Of a DNA stretch of 64,000 nucleotides, positions 1 through 10,367 are shown one piece after another (the first letter of the stretch is position 1; each line of letters starts with the position of its first letter). The notes below the pieces were generated by a model. The model was not told where the DNA came from. It searched no databases and was given only the letters and a program-made list of their open reading frames with translations. Source of the DNA: JAGXRK01 sp963714415 (lineage in GTDB: Bacteria > Bacteroidota > Ignavibacteria > Ignavibacteriales > Ignavibacteriaceae); contig CAVQOL010000002.1 of the NCBI GenBank assembly GCA_963714415.1, forward strand, positions 1 to 64,000, given 5' to 3'. Position numbers and translations under genes: made by a program.

Positions 1-2961
1 AAAATAATATTCAATGCCGAAACAAGCGTTAAGGAAATTAAATCTGGAGACAAGCAGACAGTAAAAATTGAGGGAATAATAAAATCTGTTGATAAATGGA
101 CTGCCGAAACGCCTAACCTTTACTCTCTTGTTCTTCTTTTAAAAATAACTGAAGAGATCGAAGAAGTTGTAACTCACAAAATTGGATTCAGAAAAATTGA
201 ACTGAAAAACGGACAACTTCTCGTAAACGGAAGAGCAATATTAATAAAAGGTGTTAACAGACATGAGCATCATCCAGTAACAGGCAGATATGTTGATGAA
301 GAAACGATGATAAAAGACATTGTATTGATGAAGCAGAATAATATCAATGCTGTCAGAACTTCGCATTATCCAAATACTCCCCGATGGTATGAACTGTGTG
401 ATGAGTATGGTTTATATGTCTGGGATGAAACAAATCTCGAATCACATTTTTTCTGGAGTAAGTTTACATTGGATCCGGATTGGGAGGTGCATTTGTAGAT
501 AGAGTGAAAAGAATGGTTGAACGTGACAAGAATCATCCATCAGTAGTTGTCTGGTCTCTCGGCAATGAATCTGGTTATGGACCAAACCACGAAGCTATGG
601 GAAATTGGGTTCGTAAGCGAGATCCTACCAGATCAATTCATTATGAGGGAACGGAACCAGGCTATATTCCTGAACCCGGTCACTTTGATATTATTGCCAA
701 TATGTATCCAACTGTGGATTTGATGATAAATCTTAGTTATATGGATACAACAAGGCCGGTAATTCTTTGCGAATATGCTCATGCCATGGGCAATAGTGTC
801 GGGAATCTTTCAGATTACTGGGATGCCATTGAACAATATCCGAGACTTCAGGGGGGATTCATCTGGGATTGGGTTGATCAGGGCATTTTGAAAAAAGATG
901 AAAATGGTGTTGAATATTTTGCGTATGGTGGAGATTTCGGTGAAGAATGGCATGACTCTAACTTTTGTGCAAACGGATTAATATTTGCTGACCGTACACC
1001 ACAACCAGAATTATTTGAAGTTAAAAAGGTGTACCAATTTATTAAGACACATGCTGTTGATCTTGAAAACGGAGTATTCGAAGTCATTAACAGGTATGAA
1101 TTCCTCAACCTTGAAATATTCTATTTAGATTGGTCAATTTTAAAAGACGGTGTTGAAGTAAGCTCAGGGAGAATAGAAAATTTTAACATACCTCCATATA
1201 AAAACAAAACTATTAAAATACCGTATGATATTCGTTCCTTTGATTCTACAAGCGAATATATAATTACCATTAGCTACAAATTAAAGAACAAAACAAAATG
1301 GGCGGACGAAGGTTTTGAGTTAGCTTGGGAGCAATTCAAGTTAAAGGAACCATTACAAATACTGGTGGATAGTGAGGCAACAAAAAATAATCTCTCATTA
1401 CGTGAAGATGATAAATCATTATCAATAAACGGACCTGATTTCGAGATAATTTTTAGTAAGGAATCAGGAACCATAAGTTCTTATTTATTCCAGGATATAA
1501 ATCTTATAGAAAAAGGACCACTGCCCAATGTTTGGAGGGCACCAACAGATAACGATAATGGCGGAGGAAATGGAAGTTTCGGTAGTTTATGGAGACGGGC
1601 GGGATTGAATAAAACAGTATTCGAACTTAAAGGAATAAGTGCAGAACAAGTAGATAATATTATTAAAGTTAAAGTAAACGGAACTTTGAAAGCCAATGAA
1701 GGTGGTTACGAATGGATTGCAGTATACTCGATATTCGGTAACGGGAAAATTTTATTAGATAATACATTCACTCCGTATGGTCATATTCCAATTCTCCCGA
1801 AGATTGGTCTTCAACTTCGGATCCCCAAAAAGTTTGAATAATATAGAATGGTATGGCAAAGGTCCTTACGAAACCTATTCAGACAGACATCAAGGCGCAA
1901 AGGAAGGAAAATATTCTGTATCAGTATCGGATTTGTTCGTCCCATATATTTATCCACAGGAAACCGGAAATTTAACTAAGTGTGCGATGGGCAGCCATTA
2001 CTGATAAAAATGATTTTGGACTTTTTGTGAAGGGCTTTCCGACAATTGAAGTTAGTGTGCACGAATATTCTCTTGAAAATTTAACTTCTGCATTACATAC
2101 AAATGAACTTATAAAAGCTGATTACTTAACGCTTAATCTAGACCTACTTCAAATGGGACTAGGTGGTGATGATAGTTGGAATCCTCGCACGCACGAAGAA
2201 TACTGGGTTAAACCTAAAAGTTATAATTTTTCTTTTGTGTTTGTCCCAAAGAGTTCTAAAGACAACAATAATCGAACTTAAACAGAATTCCTGATAAACT
2301 TCCAGTTCCACACATTCACGCCGACGACAGTCAATTTGAAACCTCTGCTGTAATAGAGATAATAAGCCCGGTAAAAGGTGCAACCATATACTATACGTTA
2401 GATGGAACTGAACCAAATTCACAATCATCCATTTATGAAAAACCTTTCAAAATAATGCACAGCTCTGTTATTAAAGCATTCGTAAAAAAAGATGGATTTA
2501 AATGTAGCGAAATATCGTCTGCAATTTTTAAAAAAAGAAAAATGCTATTTGAAAGCAAAGTATTTGGTGTTGAAGATGAAGCGCAGAAAACTAAAATAAA
2601 TGTTGATAATTACAGCTTGTTGTATCTGGTTGTAAAGGATGGAAATGATGGTACAAAGGAAGATCATGCTGATTGGGCAGATGCAAAATTTATTACAAAT
2701 AATAATGAAGTCATTTATCTGAGTGATTTAGAACCTATTAGCTGGAAACAGGGATGGCGCGAATTGGGTAAAGATAAAAGTGTTGGTGGAAACCCACTAA
2801 CTATTCAAGGACAAAAATTTGAAAAGGGACTTGGAACTCACTCTAATGCCGAAATCATATATAAAATTCCAACAAACGCTCTGCAGTTCGAATGCTTCAT
2901 TGGGTTAGATCAAGAATCACGTAGTGTTGGAAGTGTTTCTTTTGAAATTATTGTTTTATAA
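1..2961 (+). CDS. GH2 beta-galactosidase (LacZ family) with chitobiase-like and NPCBM C-terminal domains, 5'-truncated, frameshifted
   Basis: This enzyme is expected to cleave terminal beta-galactosides. The window opens inside the immunoglobulin-like domain of a GH2 protein, so the N-terminus is missing. The TIM barrel contains NRHEHHP, the acid/base glutamate in WSLGNESGYG (near 560) and the nucleophile glutamate in ILCEYAHAMGNS (near 770). A beta-sandwich with EWYGKGPYETYSDR follows. After it come a chitobiase/hexosaminidase C-terminal-like segment (YYTLDGTEPNS, near 2400) and an NPCBM-type domain (HADWADAKF, GLGTHSNA) ending at 2961. Reading needs frame changes near 490, 1830, 1980 and 2275, each with protein homology continuing on both sides. 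The 1830 site lies in a CCCC-AAAAA run. I infer sequence errors rather than decay. The galactose genes downstream support a galactoside substrate, but the family also holds glucuronidases and other activities. Confidence 0.88.
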
Positions 2962-2976
2962 AAAATTCAAGTGGAG

Positions 2977-2998
2977 AATAAGATTTCATAATCTTATT
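2977..2998. other. AT-rich perfect hairpin after the GH2 gene
   Basis: Nine-base arms AATAAGATT and AATCTTATT flank a TCAT loop, 15 bases after the GH2 stop and 44 bases before the receptor gene. There is no U-tract on either side, so it is a weak candidate for a terminator. It could instead be an mRNA-processing hairpin or an operator for the receptor operon. Confidence 0.4.
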
Positions 2999-3041
2999 GA
3001 ATAACAAATAATATCAAACAAACAACAGATTCGGTTTATTT

Positions 3042-5778
3042 ATGAATATAAAAATGCAGCGTTATCTATCATGTTTAGTATTTGTAATACTTCTACTGAA
3101 CAGCGCAACAGCACAAACAACTGGCAAAATTGCCGGTAAAGTAGTAGACTCAGAAACAAATGAACCTTTGATTGGCGTGAATATTTTAATTGAAGGTTCA
3201 ACTATGGGGGCAGCAACCGATGTGCTTGGTGAGTTTTTTATACTGGGCGTTCCTCCGGGTAATTTTAACTTAAGGTTTCAGATGATTGGTTATGCCCCGT
3301 ATACAATTACTGATTTAAGAGTGTCCGTAAACAGAACGACGAGCCTCGAAGTAAAGTTAAGTCCGGAATCTATAAAAATTGATGAAGTTGTAATAACAGC
3401 TGATAAAATTTCGTTAAAAAAAGATCAGACCGGTTCTATTAAAAATATTTCGAGCGATCAGATTGAACTGCTGCCGGTAGAGAATATAGGCGATGTGGTT
3501 AATTTACAGGCTGGTGTTGTCGATGGGCATTTTAGGGGCGGCAGATTCGCAGAGGTATCGTACATGGTTGACGGAATGCAGGTAAATAATGCATTCAGCA
3601 ATTCCAAAACGGTTGAAGTTGAAAAAGAAATTGTCGCCGATCTTGAAGTAATTACAGGTACATTTAATGCTGAGTATGGCAGGGCGATGAGTGGTATTGT
3701 TAATGTGGTAACAAAAGATGGAGATAATACATTCAATGTATCAGCCTCAGCTAATACCTCAAATTATATTACAAGTAATAGTGATATATTTAAAGGACTT
3801 GATGCAAGCGATGCAACTAGAAATTTAGACTTCAAGGTTTTTTTGAGCGGTCCTATCCTAAAGGATAATCTATTCTTCTTATTTAATTACAGAAAGCAAG
3901 ATTTTAAAAATCATCTTAACGCCATAGCAAGATTTGATGTTGATAACTACAGCGATTTCAGCTATGAAGATCCGGATGACATGGTATACTGAACATACCG
4001 GAGATGATTCATTTGTACCTATGAACTGGTCTGAAGATGAATCTATATCTGGCAAGCTAACTGCTCCATTGTTTTCCGACATTAAACTATCTCTCATGTA
4101 TACCCGGAATGATGCTGCCTGGAAAGGCTATGATCATAGTTATAAATATAATCCTTACGGACTGGCCACGAATTATAAAACAGCTGATCTTTATTCTGTC
4201 CAATTAAGTCATATTATTTCCAAAAACTTTTTTTATGAACTAAAACTTTCGTACCTGGATGACTACTATGGTAACTATGTTTTTGAAGATCCGCTTGATC
4301 AGGGATATGTTCATGACGGATATTCAAGAAGCACAGGACCCGGATTCTATACAGGCGGACAGCAAAAAAATCACCTTGTCCAAAAGGAAAAACAAATCAA
4401 CGGTAAACTTGATTTTTCATTTCAGCTAACTAATAATCACCTGATTAAATTTGGTGGATTGATCACGAAACATCAACTAGATAACCGTTGGCATCAGATA
4501 AAAAATTTATATGAGACTCTTCAGGAAGATGAAAATGAATTTTATTATAGTGTAGAAGATGGGAAAATGATTTTTCCAAATTACCAGCCTTATATTTTAT
4601 CCGACTCAACAATTTTTGCTGATGTTTATCATGTTGAACCTGATGAATTCTCTGCATACATACAGGATAAAATGGAATTTAATGAATTGGTTTTAAATGC
4701 TGGATTACGGTTTGACTATTTTAATCCAAGAGCTGTATTTCCTTCTCAGCGGAGAAATCCAGCAAACCAATTATTATTTCCTGATAATCCTGAAAAAGTA
4801 TCCAGTTATCCATATGCCGCATCACAAACTCAATACAGCCCGCGTTTAGGTTTGGCCTACCAGCTGGGAAGTGCAGCTATCCTCAGATTCAGCTATGGTC
4901 ACTTCTTCCAGATGCCCCCTATGTATGCGCTTTACCAAAACATTTCTTTCAGAGTTGCCCCTTCTGACTATGCAACATTAATGGGCAATTCACAATTGAA
5001 CGCTGAAAAATCTGTACAGTACGAAATAGGATTATGGCAGGAAGTTGTAAAAAATATGGGTGTGGAAGTTTCGGTTTATTATAGGGATATCTATAATCTT
5101 TTGAGTACAAAAATTATAAGTACTTTTAATCAGACCGAGTATGGTTTATACACAAACAAAGATTATGGTAATGTAAAAGGATTGGAAATAAAGTTTGATT
5201 ATGCATACAGTGAGTTTTATTTCGATTTAAACTATACTCTCCAGTTCACAAAGGGTAATGCAGATAACCCCGAACAAACATTTACCAGGGCAGGTGACAG
5301 TATGGATCCAATACCTACCCTGATACCTATGAGTTGGGATCAAAGACATACATTAAATTTTACTCTTAGCTATAGTTCAAGTGCGTTTGGTGTAACAGCA
5401 ACAAGCTATTATAATTCAGGAGTTCCATTTACCTGGACACCCACCACGGAAAATCCTTTGGCGAATATAAATCTGTATCCTAACAATTCTGTAATTCCAT
5501 CAAGTTTTAATGTCGATTTATATGCTTATTGGAATTTCCTATCACTAGATTTATTCAAAGCACAGCTTACTCTCAATGTCTATAACCTGTTTGATACTTT
5601 AAACGAAAACTGGGTAAATAGTCAGACAGGAAGAGCTTACACTGCGATAATCAGAGAAAGTGACATAACAAGCCACCATAGTGATTTTAACACATATGAA
5701 GACAGAATTCAGAATCCAACAATGTTCTCTCCACCAAGAGAGATAAAACTTGGATTGCGACTACTGTTTAATTATTAA
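3042..5778 (+). CDS. TonB-dependent outer-membrane receptor with carboxypeptidase-regulatory-like N-domain, one frameshift
   Basis: This is an outer-membrane beta-barrel predicted to import an oligosaccharide with TonB energy. Residues 1-24 are a signal peptide ending in ATAQ. A carboxypeptidase-regulatory-like domain follows (GKVVDSETNEPLIGVNILI). The plug domain contains YMVDGMQVNNAF and GTFNAEYGRAMSGIVNVVTKDG. The rest is barrel strands ending in LGLRLLFNY, which has the aromatic last residue typical of barrels. Total length is about 912 residues. The frame changes near 3985 (YEDPDDMVY continuing as TEHTGDDSFVP), most simply a base error. No SusD gene is adjacent, unlike classical Sus-type loci; a large secreted protein sits in that place. 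It is the first gene of an apparent operon running to at least the CBM9-type gene. Confidence 0.88.
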
Positions 5779-5795
5779 GTGAGGTTCATTTTAAA

Positions 5796-8700
5796 ATGAA
5801 AATAAATATTGGAACTAATAAGATGATAAATGTAAGACTAATATTAATTGTTTTTTTAACAATTTTAGTATCAAGCGTTGTTTTTGCTCAGATAAAGATT
5901 TATGAGGGTCCGGATGATCCTGCTGGTGATATCGATGCCGAAAGGGAGGGGTGGATGGATGGTAATAGAATATTTCTTTACTTCCAAAACACAACAGAAT
6001 TATCCGATTGGCCGCGTGAGAATGCATCTTTATGGCCAAACAATTATGAAGGTACTAGGATGCTGGACGGTATTGGTCTTCTCGTTGGTGCAAGAGTCTA
6101 TTTACAAAATGATACCATCCCTGTTGAAAATCCACTACCTGGTGTCGAATACGATACTTTATTTTATTTACAAACAAGTTATCGGCAGCAAATGGATACT
6201 GACCCAACCGGAACAATTGAATGGGGATTTTATCCGGTGCACGGTTACTTTAACAGAAACAGTGATTACCCTGCGATGAGTAACAGGGATTTTTCCTGGC
6301 CAATTGATGGATGGCCATCAACAGGTGATGAGTTAAAGTGGCCCGGTGAATGGAATGGCAGGTTTGGCAGGGGAATAATATATGCAGACCTCGAAACTTT
6401 TTTTGTTGTTAATGATGCACACGATCAGGAATATTTGGGTCCGGAAGATATTGTAAAATACTATCCCCGTCCGGGCAAATTTATTGGGTATAAAGATCCT
6501 AATGTTACAATCCAGCTTGGTAAACCGTGGGGAGGATTAGGTTTGAGAGTAGAACAGAGAGGATTTCAGTGGAATAACCCGCAGGCGAGAGATGCCATAT
6601 TCTGGGAATATTCAATTGCCAATGTTTCTGATTATAATTTGCCTGAGGTTGCTTTCGGCTACTGGGTTGATACCTGGATAGGTGGGGAAAGTGCAAGTGA
6701 CGAGGTTGGTTACTTTGATACTTTTACCGATATGGCTTATTGCTGGGATACCGATGGTATTGGATTCGGCGGGAGACCTACCGGAACACTTGGATTTGCA
6801 TATCTTGAAAGCCCCGGGGTCCCTCAAGATTTTATCGATAATGATCAAGACGGGTTGACAGATGAAAAGCGTAACAATGATGCCGGAGCTTTGATTGGTC
6901 CTTATGATGGTATTACAAATCTGAATGATTTTTTAACATTTTATAAACTCAAAGAAGAAGATCTGAAAGATCATTATGAAGGTGATGAAGATCAGGATTG
7001 GATGGATTGGGAAGATAAGAACGGAAACGGTGTTTACGATGATGGAGAAAATATTAATGATGATGTTGGTCTCGACGGAGTTGGTCCACTAGAGTTAAAT
7101 TATTATGGACCGGATGAAGGCGAAGCAAATCATAAGCCTGACTACAGGCAGGGTGTAGGCTGCGAACCAAATTATAATGCTACCGATGTTTCAGAATCAG
7201 ATATGATCGGGTTAACATCTTTCCGTTTATTTAATATTCCGGATGAAAGTTCTTCTTATCAATGGTTCCGTGGTGATAAATCGATGTGGGAACTGATTGG
7301 TGAACGATCACTCCCGGTTGATTTTTGGTCCGGTAGTTTGAATAATCTGATTCTAACTTTTGCTTCGGGACCCTTTTTGTTAGCGAGGGGTACAGAAGAA
7401 AGAATTTCAATGTCGGAACTTCACTCTTATGATCCTTTAACAGGATTAAATTCATCCGAGCATTATGCACCTGCATTATTCGAACAGAAAAGAATTGTAC
7501 AGGTGATTTATGAAAAAGATTATAGATTTGCACAACCTCCTTTGATGCCCACTTTATCTGCTACTGCAGGTGATGGTGAAGTTATATTAACGTGGGATAA
7601 CAGGTCTGATACAAAAACAAGAGACCCGTTCATGGGTAATATAAATGACTTTGAAGGTTACAAGTTATATAGAGCAACAGATAAGAAATTTTCGGATCCG
7701 GAAATTATCACAGACGGTTTCGGTACAAAAACAGGTCTCAAACCGATTTTCCAATGCGATAAAATAGATAATATACTTGGATTTGCAGAGTATGGTTCTG
7801 TAAATGGTGCGCTTTATTATCTTGGCAATGAGACCGGTGTCGTTCATCATTTTGTTGATAATACTGTTCAAAATGGAAGAACCTATTATTATGCTCTTGT
7901 AGCTTATGATTACGGTGATGAAACTCTCGGTATTTCTCCTTCCGAAAATAATATAATACTGGATTTAGATGAGGCAGAAAATATCAGATTCTATGGACAG
8001 AATGTACAAATTGTAGTTCCAAGACAAAATGCAGCGGGTTATGAACCACCCGAAATTGAAATCCTGGAGGGCAATGCTTTACTTGGCACTGGAGATATCT
8101 CTCCCGAAATCTTAGCCAGAGATCAAATAAGCCCGAATAATACATACAAAATCAAGTTTAATATCGATTCAGTCTTTGCTGTTTCAGATTATGATCATGG
8201 GTTGCTTTACACCACTAGGGGATTTTTTGTCTACGATGTAGAAAATGGAGACTCACTTGTTTATAGTGAAACACCCGAATACTATGTCAATGAAAATATT
8301 CAGTATAACGATACTCTTCAATATCATTACTTGAATAATCGTAAAGAAATCAAATCAGATGTATTTGCCGGACTTAAACTAAGTATGAATCAACCAATTA
8401 TATTTTCTGAAATTGATTTTGAAAATTCCGGCTGGATGGTTGGTGATGGAAATATTAATATCATACCAACACTTAAGGAGACAGCATATTTTCCCTGGGA
8501 TTATGATATTATATTTGAAGAAAATGCCTATACCAGCAAGGTTACTTACACAAACACAATACGAGATGAGAACAATAAAAGTCGTTTAACTAACTTACTA
8601 ACCGGAGTAACATTCAACTTCAAGGTTCTTAATAGATTATATACTGATAGCACTGGTGCTTTTGAAAAATTGGACATAGTTGCGCAGGATATTAATATGA

Positions 8701-9254
8701 ACGGTCAGTTTGATATTGGAACAGACCGGGCATTCGTAGGTCCGTTAAAAACAACGGGTAGCTGGGCGGGAACTGTATTTATTCTGGATTTTGTTGAAGC
8801 CGTTCAATCAAATACATTACCAGAAAGTGGTGATCGGTTTTTTGTTACATTTAAACGCCCCTTCTATTCTTCGGATTCACTTCTTTTCAAAATTGTACCT
8901 GAAGTAGCTGTCAACCAGGCATTGCTTTCAAATTCTTTGGATGAAATTAAAGTAGTTCCTAATCCATATGTAGCAACAAACTCAATGGAACAAGCTGTAT
9001 CAAATAGATTTCTTAACCAGGGCAGGCGACTCATGTTTACACATATTCCGGCTGAATGTAACATCAAAATATTTACTGTCAGCGGAGTTCTTGTTGACGA
9101 AATAATTGTTGATAATGAACCTTCAAATGGTATTATTCATTGGGATTTGCTTAGTCGCGAGGGTCTTGAAGTAGCTGCTGGAGTATATATATACCTGGTC
9201 AAATCTAACTTAACCGGTGAAGTACACAAAGGTAAATTTGCCCTAATTAAATAG
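5796..9254 (+). CDS. Large secreted protein with Ca-binding repeats, fibronectin type III-like domain and type IX sorting domain
   Basis: No enzyme signature is recognised in this 1152-residue protein. A signal peptide ends near VVFAQ (about residue 32); an internal ATG at 5823 would give a more standard signal peptide. Acidic DxDxDG-type stretches at about residues 347-360 (DNDQDGLTDEK) and 394-425 (DKNGNGVYDDGE) look like calcium-binding thrombospondin type 3 repeats. A fibronectin type III-like domain begins near residue 586 (GDGEVILTWDNR). The last 90 residues form a sorting domain (VVPNPYVATN ... GVYIYLVKSNL) of the type IX secretion type. It begins 17 bases after the receptor gene and is followed immediately by a PorV-like gene. 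I infer a cell-surface partner of the receptor, perhaps filling the glycan-binding role of SusD. Confidence 0.75.
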   Translation: MKINIGTNKMINVRLILIVFLTILVSSVVFAQIKIYEGPDDPAGDIDAEREGWMDGNRIFLYFQNTTELSDWPRENASLWPNNYEGTRMLDGIGLLVGARVYLQNDTIPVENPLPGVEYDTLFYLQTSYRQQMDTDPTGTIEWGFYPVHGYFNRNSDYPAMSNRDFSWPIDGWPSTGDELKWPGEWNGRFGRGIIYADLETFFVVNDAHDQEYLGPEDIVKYYPRPGKFIGYKDPNVTIQLGKPWGGLGLRVEQRGFQWNNPQARDAIFWEYSIANVSDYNLPEVAFGYWVDTWIGGESASDEVGYFDTFTDMAYCWDTDGIGFGGRPTGTLGFAYLESPGVPQDFIDNDQDGLTDEKRNNDAGALIGPYDGITNLNDFLTFYKLKEEDLKDHYEGDEDQDWMDWEDKNGNGVYDDGENINDDVGLDGVGPLELNYYGPDEGEANHKPDYRQGVGCEPNYNATDVSESDMIGLTSFRLFNIPDESSSYQWFRGDKSMWELIGERSLPVDFWSGSLNNLILTFASGPFLLARGTEERISMSELHSYDPLTGLNSSEHYAPALFEQKRIVQVIYEKDYRFAQPPLMPTLSATAGDGEVILTWDNRSDTKTRDPFMGNINDFEGYKLYRATDKKFSDPEIITDGFGTKTGLKPIFQCDKIDNILGFAEYGSVNGALYYLGNETGVVHHFVDNTVQNGRTYYYALVAYDYGDETLGISPSENNIILDLDEAENIRFYGQNVQIVVPRQNAAGYEPPEIEILEGNALLGTGDISPEILARDQISPNNTYKIKFNIDSVFAVSDYDHGLLYTTRGFFVYDVENGDSLVYSETPEYYVNENIQYNDTLQYHYLNNRKEIKSDVFAGLKLSMNQPIIFSEIDFENSGWMVGDGNINIIPTLKETAYFPWDYDIIFEENAYTSKVTYTNTIRDENNKSRLTNLLTGVTFNFKVLNRLYTDSTGAFEKLDIVAQDINMNGQFDIGTDRAFVGPLKTTGSWAGTVFILDFVEAVQSNTLPESGDRFFVTFKRPFYSSDSLLFKIVPEVAVNQALLSNSLDEIKVVPNPYVATNSMEQAVSNRFLNQGRRLMFTHIPAECNIKIFTVSGVLVDEIIVDNEPSNGIIHWDLLSREGLEVAAGVYIYLVKSNLTGEVHKGKFALIK

Positions 9255-9263
9255 GTGATAATT

Positions 9264-10364
9264 ATGAATGAATATAAAAAGGACTATCAAATGAAGTCGT
9301 GTATTAGAAATGTTTTTTGCTTATCGCTTTTTACATTTGTATTACTATTGTTCAGTTCAAACTCATACGGGCAGCAACCTTACAGAGTAGGAACTACAGC
9401 TGCAAATTTTCTGGAAATAGGATATGGTTCCAGGGGAATTGCGATGGGTGATGCGGTCGTAAGTACGATTGATGATATCTCTTCCATTTATTGGAATCCG
9501 GCAGGACTGGCTCATATTGAAAACATCGAGGCGATGTTTCAAATGCGTCCCTGGTTTGTAGATATAAATTTAGGTATGGCTGCAGTTGGAATTTCTCTTG
9601 AAAGTTTGGGCAACATCGGGTTGGGAGTAATGTATGCGGACTTTGGTGAGATGGATGTAACTACAATGGATATGCAGGAAGGTACCGGAGAAACTTTTAA
9701 CGCTTTGGATTTTTCTTTATCGCTTTCGTATGCCAGAAACCTTGCTGAATGGTTTGCTTTTGGTGTAACATTCAAATATATCTCTTCGAACATATGGGAA
9801 ATGAATGCGAGTGCATTGGCTTTTGACATGGGCATTTCTTTTAACACCGAGTTTTTTTCTCCAACGGATAGCAAAATTGATGGGTTAAAGATTGGAATGA
9901 GTATAGCTAATTATGGAACCAGAATGCAATATGATGGAAATAATCTTTTAAATCCTATTGATATTCTGCCAAATGAACAAGGTAATTACCCTAACGTGGA
10001 AGGACAATTCAGACTAAGGGAGTGGGAACTGCCGTTGATATTCCGCGTTGGCTTTTCGGTGACACCAATCGTAACAAATAATACCAGGCTAACTCTTGCT
10101 GTAGATGCTCTTCATCCGAATAATAACAGTGAATCTATAAACGCAGGAGCTGAATATTTATGGGATGTTGAAACTTTTGGTGAAATGTTTTTAAGAGGGG
10201 GATATAAAGGATTATTTATGGACGATTCACAGTATGGAATATCTCTGGGTGCCGGGGTGGCAATGGAAGTTAAAGGTAATATTAAAATAATTATTGACTA
10301 TGCATATCAGGATTTAGGCATTCTTGGTTATGCAAATTCATTTGGTGTAGGAGTTGCTTTTTAG
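9264..10364 (+). CDS. PorV/PorQ-family outer-membrane protein
   Basis: This protein resembles PorV, the outer-membrane shuttle that brings type IX cargo from the translocon to the surface. The family signature is clear after the signal peptide (NSYGQ): TAANFLEIGYGSRGIAMGDA and SSIYWNPAGLA near the N-terminus, then alternating barrel strands to a final GVGVAF. Three in-frame starts exist: GTG 9255, ATG 9264 (AGGTGA at 9253-9258) and ATG 9291 (AAAAGGA seven bases before). Start 9291 gives the cleanest signal peptide. It lies directly after the sorting-domain protein and 3 bases before an isomerase gene. I infer a locus-specific helper for delivery or display of the secreted partner. Genomes of this kind carry many PorV paralogues, so its exact role is unproven. 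Confidence 0.8.
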   Translation: MNEYKKDYQMKSCIRNVFCLSLFTFVLLLFSSNSYGQQPYRVGTTAANFLEIGYGSRGIAMGDAVVSTIDDISSIYWNPAGLAHIENIEAMFQMRPWFVDINLGMAAVGISLESLGNIGLGVMYADFGEMDVTTMDMQEGTGETFNALDFSLSLSYARNLAEWFAFGVTFKYISSNIWEMNASALAFDMGISFNTEFFSPTDSKIDGLKIGMSIANYGTRMQYDGNNLLNPIDILPNEQGNYPNVEGQFRLREWELPLIFRVGFSVTPIVTNNTRLTLAVDALHPNNNSESINAGAEYLWDVETFGEMFLRGGYKGLFMDDSQYGISLGAGVAMEVKGNIKIIIDYAYQDLGILGYANSFGVGVAF

Positions 10365-10367
10365 AAA

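Noticed and set aside
3042..9254. Classical SusC/SusD pair
   Set aside because: The protein after the receptor has no lipobox, no SusD helical repeats and carries a type IX sorting domain.
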